The position numbers and the translations under genes were made by a program. Source: Nesterenkonia aurantiaca (GTDB lineage: Bacteria; Actinomycetota; Actinomycetes; Actinomycetales; Micrococcaceae). Taken from it: 64,000 nucleotides of DNA. The stretch lies in contig NZ_SOAN01000007.1 of NCBI RefSeq assembly GCF_004364585.1, positions 152,177 through 216,176 of the forward strand, in the 5' to 3' direction. A model generated the notes under the pieces. The model worked only from the letters and a program-made list of their open reading frames with translations. It had not been told where the DNA came from and searched no databases. Of this stretch, positions 59,650 to 64,000 are shown in pieces. Position 1 is the stretch's first letter. Each line of letters opens with the position of its first letter.

Positions 59650-60993
59650 TCAGCTGAGCCGGAATCTCAGCCCAAAGTTGTTCAACAGCGAGGGCAGATT
59701 CTCCGAGTCCAAGAAATGCGATTCCAGATCGAGCTCCGCTCGACTGAGGATCTCCGCCATGAAATTCGAGGTCAGCAGCAGCACCAGATGCCGCCCAGGA
59801 CACAGACCCGGCCCTGCACTGAAGGGCACCAGTGGCCAGTCATCACGAGTGCGTGGTCGATCCCACAGCTCAGGGGCGAAGCGATGCGCGAAGTCCAGCT
59901 GCCGGTCGTCGCGGTGGAAGAACGGCGCGAAGACCAGCACCGAGGTCCCAGCCGGCATCACCCCATGGGCGAACTCCACGTCGGTGGTGGTCTCGCGCAG
60001 GATCATCGGGGTGGTCGGCCAGAGCCGCAGCGACTCCAGGACCGTGGCGCGCAGCAACGGCAACATCGGAGCAGCTTCATGCTGCTCCGCGCTGATCTCT
60101 CGTCTTGCGGCGTCGAGGCTCTCGCGGTGGGTGGCGAGCAGCGCGAGCGCGCGAAAGGTAGCCATGCCCGCGGGGTCGAAGGCGAAGAACCACTGTGGGA
60201 TCTGCTGCGCAGGCTCCGCCTCGGACCCCTGGGGCTGCTTCGCCATGAAGGCTGCGAGACTGCCCGGTTCCGCCCGGTCCAGCGCCTCCTGCATCTGGGA
60301 CAGGAGTGCGGCGCGTCCGGTCTTGTCCACGGGCTTGAGGAACGCCCAGTTGCCATCCGCGCGCAGCTTCTCGGTCAGCTGGGTCAGGTCGGTGTCCTCC
60401 CGGGCGGAGTCACCCAGGACGACGCGTCGCACAATCCGAAACCAGGCGTCGAGGAAGGTCTGGTACTCCAAGACCCCTCCGTCTGCCCGCACCTGCTCCA
60501 GCAGAGCCTTTGCCTCCTGCTCCACAGTGGGCATGAAGGCGGCAGCCATTCGGTGGATCGGGTGACCGTGGTCGAGTGTGTGTTCGTTGAGGCGGCGGCG
60601 CTGGGTGCGCTCGGCGCCGTGGGAGATGAGCGCCACCTTGGGCTCAAAGTGCTTGAGCGCATGCTTCTTCAGCGTTTCGGCGGTGGCAAAAGGCTCGGGA
60701 GAGTCATCCAGCACGCGGTGTACGTCCTCGGGGTCGAGGATCAGCGCCATGTTGCGGCCCGGAATGCTGAGCATCAGCGGCCCACGTCCGTATTTGTCGG
60801 ACAGGGCCTGCGCCCGACGGACTCCTCGACCGTCGAGGTCGAACCGCTCCGAAGCCGCCACGACTTTGGGACGCCGGATGATGGGCCCCTTGGCGACCAT
60901 CGGTCCCTGCACGTCTCGAAGCACCTGGGCAGTCTCTGCCCAGGTCGCCTTCGGAAGCGGGTTCTGGACGGGTGAGATCGAGTTGACTGTCAT
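59650..60993 (-). CDS. Cytochrome P450
   Basis: The 447-residue soluble heme monooxygenase has the heme-thiolate loop FSAGPGLCPGRHL, the K-helix ATVLESLRLWP, and a modified I-helix (FAFDPAGMATFRAL) in which the usual acid-Thr pair is shifted or replaced. FEPELW-type meander residues follow (FAPELWDRPRTRDD). No ferredoxin or reductase gene is adjacent. The gene lies inside a pair of long inverted repeats. The substrate is unknown; class I P450s need external redox partners. Confidence 0.9.
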   Translation of the reverse strand: MTVNSISPVQNPLPKATWAETAQVLRDVQGPMVAKGPIIRRPKVVAASERFDLDGRGVRRAQALSDKYGRGPLMLSIPGRNMALILDPEDVHRVLDDSPEPFATAETLKKHALKHFEPKVALISHGAERTQRRRLNEHTLDHGHPIHRMAAAFMPTVEQEAKALLEQVRADGGVLEYQTFLDAWFRIVRRVVLGDSAREDTDLTQLTEKLRADGNWAFLKPVDKTGRAALLSQMQEALDRAEPGSLAAFMAKQPQGSEAEPAQQIPQWFFAFDPAGMATFRALALLATHRESLDAARREISAEQHEAAPMLPLLRATVLESLRLWPTTPMILRETTTDVEFAHGVMPAGTSVLVFAPFFHRDDRQLDFAHRFAPELWDRPRTRDDWPLVPFSAGPGLCPGRHLVLLLTSNFMAEILSRAELDLESHFLDSENLPSLLNNFGLRFRLS

Positions 60994-61225
60994 GACGCGC
61001 CTTCCACTGGTCAGTTGCGTATCGGCTGCCTGCTTGCGTTGAGGTCCCCTGTTCTCACTCTAGAAACCCCTGGAATCGGTCACAACCTCGATCACCCCGA
61101 TCAGCCGCGCTTAGGCCGCGTCGCGACTGGCAGTGACCACACAGGCTGCCGGTGCTGCACTGGCATTGCGCCCGGTCCGGGCCACAGAGCATCGATGCTC
61201 GATGAGCACACCTGGTGACAAGGTC

Positions 61226-61930
61226 CTAGGGACCGACTGAGGCCACGAGCTCTTCGGCCAGCGCACGAAGTTTGATGTTGCGGTGATTCGAGGCTGCCTT
61301 GAGAACCGTCACCGCATCATCCTGGCTGCACCGATTCTGGGCCATGATGATGCCCACCGCCGTGTCAATCGTTGATCGTGTCTTCATGGCTCGCCGACGG
61401 TCCTCGACATCCTCGGCGTAGGCGGCGATTCGCACCGCAATGGCCACCACAGTGGAGACGGCCTCGGTGAAGCGCCGCGCGGCACGAATCTCTTCTTCAG
61501 TAAAGGCCCCCACTTCGTGGGTGTAGAAATTCATAGCCGCCGTGGAGGAACCCTCCATGACCACCGGCACTGCGACGATGCTGCGCAGACCTCGGTCGCG
61601 CACCTCGGCCATATACTCCGGCCACCGATTCTCATACCGCACATCGGGGACCCGTATGAGGTTCCCCGTCTTCTGAGCCTCCAGGCACGGCCCTTCGTCA
61701 AACCCGGCTTGCAGTTCATCCATCTGTTGAGCTTCCAACGAGCTGGTGGCCAGCACCGTGTTCCGCTTGGCACGGTTCAACAGAACTCCGCACAAGACTT
61801 CCCGGTCGGTGGATAAGTGTCGGGCGGCCAGCTCCGCGATGCTCGTCAGCATCCCCGCTATGTCGCGATTCTGAGTAAGCACATCGGCCAGCGCGGCGGT
61901 CAGATCCTGAGGGTCTTTGGTGGTCTCCAT
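61226..61930 (-). CDS. GAF-ANTAR RNA-binding antiterminator
   Basis: The 234-residue protein has an N-terminal GAF domain (about residues 25-165, EGPCLEAQKTGNLIRVPDV, RSIVAVPVV) and a C-terminal ANTAR domain (about 175-232, RSTIDTAVGIIMAQNRCSQDDAV, NIKLRALAEELV). ANTAR proteins bind tandem stem-loops in nascent RNA and prevent termination. The GAF domain provides a sensor in place of a two-component receiver. It lies 233 bases upstream of the P450 on the same strand. No target hairpins were identified. Confidence 0.9.
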   Translation of the reverse strand: METTKDPQDLTAALADVLTQNRDIAGMLTSIAELAARHLSTDREVLCGVLLNRAKRNTVLATSSLEAQQMDELQAGFDEGPCLEAQKTGNLIRVPDVRYENRWPEYMAEVRDRGLRSIVAVPVVMEGSSTAAMNFYTHEVGAFTEEEIRAARRFTEAVSTVVAIAVRIAAYAEDVEDRRRAMKTRSTIDTAVGIIMAQNRCSQDDAVTVLKAASNHRNIKLRALAEELVASVGP

Positions 61931-62562
61931 CGGAAAGACTCCTTCACATCGGTCCCGTCCGAAGAGCGACGGATTCTCACCGACGCTACGCCAGGGGCCT
62001 GCAATCCCGACAGCGCCCGGACGCGACTACGGCCCGAACTTGCCTGCTTCCCCGTGGCTCTCCCTCCCACCAGAGACCTGGGTCGAGGCTCCCGGCAGAA
62101 GAAGAGGTCATGTCCTTAAAAAATTGAATACTTTGGGCTCTTTACCCACGCTCAACCATGAACTACCGTCGTGTTCAGCTCAAGCAACGGGCTCTTGATT
62201 CTGAATTCAAGGGGTACCCCGTGCAGCGGCATTCACTTCTCATCGACGGCAGTTCTGCCTGTTCCCGGCCTCTCCGCACCCAGGTCGGTGGGTACCTGAC
62301 GTGTGAGACTTCAGGGGCCTTCACTGCGGCTCGAGTCCGCGCCGCCGCCTCGATGCCCGCCCTCGATGCCCGCCCTCGTGGCCCCTTCTGCCCTGCACCG
62401 CACTGCCGACCTCGGACCTGGCGCACTGGCTGCCCAGGCAGCACCGGTTGGCAGATCCGCATCGTCGCCGCGGCCTTAGCCCTCGGTGGCGTCCCTGCGC
62501 GACTCCTCGCCCTGCCCGACTCACTCCGACGCCAATGCTGATGACTTCAACGAAAGGCAGTC
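61931..62562. other. 632-base stretch without a clear gene, contains inverted-repeat right copy
   Basis: This is the upstream region of the GAF-ANTAR gene on the left and of the DUF883-like gene on the right. An AT-rich patch (TTAAAAAATTGAAT near 62115) may be a promoter element. Apart from the inverted repeat, no feature was recognised in 62266-62562. Confidence 0.5.
62174..62265 (-). repeat. 92-bp inverted repeat, right copy
   Basis: Reverse complement of the left copy at 59363-59454, with 81 of 92 bases identical, including an uninterrupted 50-bp match (62174-62223). The two copies bracket the P450 and GAF-ANTAR genes with inward orientation. Sharp loss of similarity at both ends suggests a defined unit. 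Confidence 0.85.
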
Positions 62563-63453
62563 ATGACTGACACCAACAACACACCGCCACGTCCGTCCAA
62601 CCCAGAAGATCCCGCGCACAAGACCCCAGCCGCCTCAACTCTCGGGTCCGCTCCGTCCGCCCCTGGTGTGACCGAGCCAGTGCCTGCAGTGCGCTCGGCC
62701 CCACCGGGCCTCGAGTCTGTGACCGGTGAACCCGGCTACTCCGACCCGCATGCGTCCGAGACCGGTTCTGCAGGAAGCGCCGATCACGCAAAAGGTGCGG
62801 CCCGAAATGTCGCCGGCGACGCCACGGAGGCCGGACGTGCCGTCAAGGACACCGCCGCGCAGGAAGCCGCAGGGGTCAAGGATGACGCGGTACGCGAGGC
62901 CAAACGCCTCGGTGGCGAGGCCAGCACGGTGCTGGAGTCCCAAGCCGCCGAACAGCTGGATCGTGCTGCAGGCACCGTGCGCACCTTCAGCGACGACGTC
63001 GCCCGCATCGCTCGCGGCGAGAAGCCTGAGCCCGGGGTTGCGAAAGACCTCGTGGACCAGCTGAACACCCGCGCCGAGGCCACCGCCAGCTGGCTCGAGG
63101 ATCATGACCCCCGGGAGGTTCTGCACGAGGTGCAGAGCTTCGCGCGTCGTCGTCCGGTGGCGTTCCTGGCCATCGCAGCCGGGGTCGGTTTCGCCGCCGG
63201 CCGACTGACTCGTGGGCTCAAGCAGAATCATGCCGATGACGCTCATCAGAGCTCCTCGACCTCGAATCACCGGGCGACCAGCGCATCTGGGTCCCCGGCT
63301 CGCACCAGCACCCCCGACACCCCTGCCGGCGCCCCAGCTGGCCCCGCCTCCGGGCCTGCTCCCGGCACCTCAGCCGGCACCGCCTCGGGGCCGGTCCCCG
63401 GCACCATCCCCGCTGGAAGCACGGATCCCTATGCCGGAGGTGGTGGCCGATGA
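62563..63453 (+). CDS. DUF883/YqjD-like membrane-anchored stress protein
   Basis: The 296-residue protein has a hydrophilic Pro/Ser-rich N-terminus and an Ala-rich helical segment with Lys and Asp (about residues 75-150). One transmembrane helix follows with the typical closing motif RRRPVAFLAIAAGVGFAAGRLTRG, then a Pro/Ala/Gly/Thr tail. The helix and flanking Arg residues match ribosome- and envelope-associated YqjD-type proteins. AAAGGC precedes the ATG. It overlaps the next gene by ATGA; this three-gene order is common in actinobacteria. Confidence 0.82.
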   Translation: MTDTNNTPPRPSNPEDPAHKTPAASTLGSAPSAPGVTEPVPAVRSAPPGLESVTGEPGYSDPHASETGSAGSADHAKGAARNVAGDATEAGRAVKDTAAQEAAGVKDDAVREAKRLGGEASTVLESQAAEQLDRAAGTVRTFSDDVARIARGEKPEPGVAKDLVDQLNTRAEATASWLEDHDPREVLHEVQSFARRRPVAFLAIAAGVGFAAGRLTRGLKQNHADDAHQSSSTSNHRATSASGSPARTSTPDTPAGAPAGPASGPAPGTSAGTASGPVPGTIPAGSTDPYAGGGGR

Positions 63454-63932
63454 GCGGCTTCAATTCCCCGGCCGGGCACTCCCCCACAGGGCCGGCCTCA
63501 CCCGGCCCTGCGCCTGTCGATCCTGCACGCCAGGCCGAGCGCAAGGCGGAGCAGGAATCCTTGGGGTCGTTGATGTCCCAGGTCAGCGGTGACCTCTCCA
63601 CCCTGATCCGGCAGGAGACAGCGCTGGCGAAGGCGGAGCTCTCCGAGACCGCGAAAAAGTCCGGAAAGGGTGCCGGCATGTTCGGCGGCGCCGGCATCGC
63701 CGGGCACTTCGTGCTGCTCTTCCTCTCCATCGCCCTCTGGGCCGCTCTGGGCGCCACCGCGATCGGCACCGCCTGGTCAGCGGTCATCGTCGCCGCGATC
63801 TGGGCGATCATCGCCGCGGTCCTGGCGGTGCTCGGGAAGAAGAACCTTGAACAGGCCCAGGGCGCCCCGCACACGACGGAGACCCTCAAAGAAATCCCCG
63901 ACGCCCTCACCCCCACCAAGGAGACCCGATGA
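63450..63932 (+). CDS. Phage-holin-family (YqjE-like) membrane protein
   Basis: The 160-residue protein has LSTLIRQETALAKAELSETAKKSGKGAGMFGG followed by two transmembrane helices (FVLLFLSIALWAALGATAIGTAWSAVI and VAAIWAIIAAVLAVLG). This pattern defines the actinobacterial Phage_holin_3_6/YqjE family, encoded in chromosomes with DUF3618 partners. It is a stress envelope protein, not evidence of prophage. Its ends overlap both neighbours by four bases. Confidence 0.87.
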   Translation: MSGFNSPAGHSPTGPASPGPAPVDPARQAERKAEQESLGSLMSQVSGDLSTLIRQETALAKAELSETAKKSGKGAGMFGGAGIAGHFVLLFLSIALWAALGATAIGTAWSAVIVAAIWAIIAAVLAVLGKKNLEQAQGAPHTTETLKEIPDALTPTKETR

Positions 63933-64000
63933 CACAGCAGACTCCGGAAGAGATCCGCGCCGATATCGAGCGGACCCGCAGCAGCCTCTCCCTTGACGTC
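63929..64000 (+). CDS. DUF3618 protein, N-terminal fragment (cut by window edge)
   Basis: The ATG at 63929 overlaps the preceding TGA. The visible 24 residues (TPEEIRADIERTRSSLSLDV after the first four) match the conserved opening of DUF3618 proteins, which follow DUF883-like and holin-like genes in actinobacteria. The rest lies outside the window. Function unknown. Confidence 0.85.
   Translation, partial: MTQQTPEEIRADIERTRSSLSLDV

Noticed and set aside
63450..63932. Holin-family protein as evidence of a prophage
   Set aside because: The neighbours are DUF883-like and DUF3618 genes, the standard chromosomal order in actinobacteria, and no phage structural or integrase gene is present.

Overview
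This window is chromosomal DNA of a high-GC Gram-positive bacterium, almost certainly an actinobacterium of the Micrococcaceae group (Arthrobacter, Nesterenkonia or Kocuria type). The evidence is uniformly high GC, dense operons joined by ATGA/GTGA stop-start overlaps, a glnA - glnE - glnA2 nitrogen cluster with a GlnR-type box, polyphosphate glucokinase, a SPOR-domain mini-protein, and closest family matches to enzymes first studied in Arthrobacter and Brevibacterium (copper amine oxidase, extradiol homoprotocatechuate dioxygenase). The species cannot be fixed from sequence alone. No CRISPR array, rRNA, prophage or intact insertion sequence was seen.

Layout. 1-3.9 kb: stress and dormancy genes (two BON proteins, a tandem universal stress protein, a flavin-split-barrel protein, a small membrane protein, DUF2200), two of whose promoter regions share an identical 16-bp DosR-like box. 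The window edge cuts an alcohol dehydrogenase that carries a frameshift. 4-21.7 kb: an aromatic-amine and homoprotocatechuate catabolic island. A copper amine oxidase and an aldehyde dehydrogenase would turn tyramine- or dopamine-type amines into (hydroxy)phenylacetates. A class A flavoprotein hydroxylase, HpaD, HpaE, a FAH-RraA fusion (HpaG-like), HpaH, HpaI and a succinate-semialdehyde dehydrogenase would take these to pyruvate and succinate. A permease and AraC, TetR and GntR regulators accompany them, and a near-identical palindromic operator occurs at two promoter regions. 21.7-25.8 kb: an ArsR/histidine-rich metal module, a photolyase, and a DEAD-box helicase that appears to start at AUU. 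25.9-29.7 kb: a four-gene partner-switching operon (GAF-PP2C phosphatase, processive glycosyltransferase, STAS protein, anti-sigma-type kinase) with no sigma factor. Its glycosyltransferase carries a roughly 150-residue insertion. This is the best candidate for an undescribed system.

29.8-40.1 kb: an MBL hydrolase; a TetR-controlled permease and saccharopine-dehydrogenase-like operon; a flavin reductase; a CoA-transferase joined to an ASCH-ATP-grasp fusion; a SatD-like regulator with a membrane protein; EamA and RDD membrane proteins. 40.2-56.6 kb: nitrogen and housekeeping genes (glnA with GlnR box and strong terminator, LLM oxidoreductase, DJ-1/PfpI protein, alcohol dehydrogenase, glnE, glnA2, panB, MFS exporter, map, ppgK, tRNA-Val). 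Two stretches (44.9-45.5 and 47.0-47.7 kb) hold no recognisable gene. 56.7-64 kb: hypothetical membrane proteins, a CBS-domain protein, a cytochrome P450 and a GAF-ANTAR regulator bracketed by a 92-bp inverted repeat pair, and an envelope-stress operon (DUF883-like, holin-like, DUF3618) that runs off the right edge.
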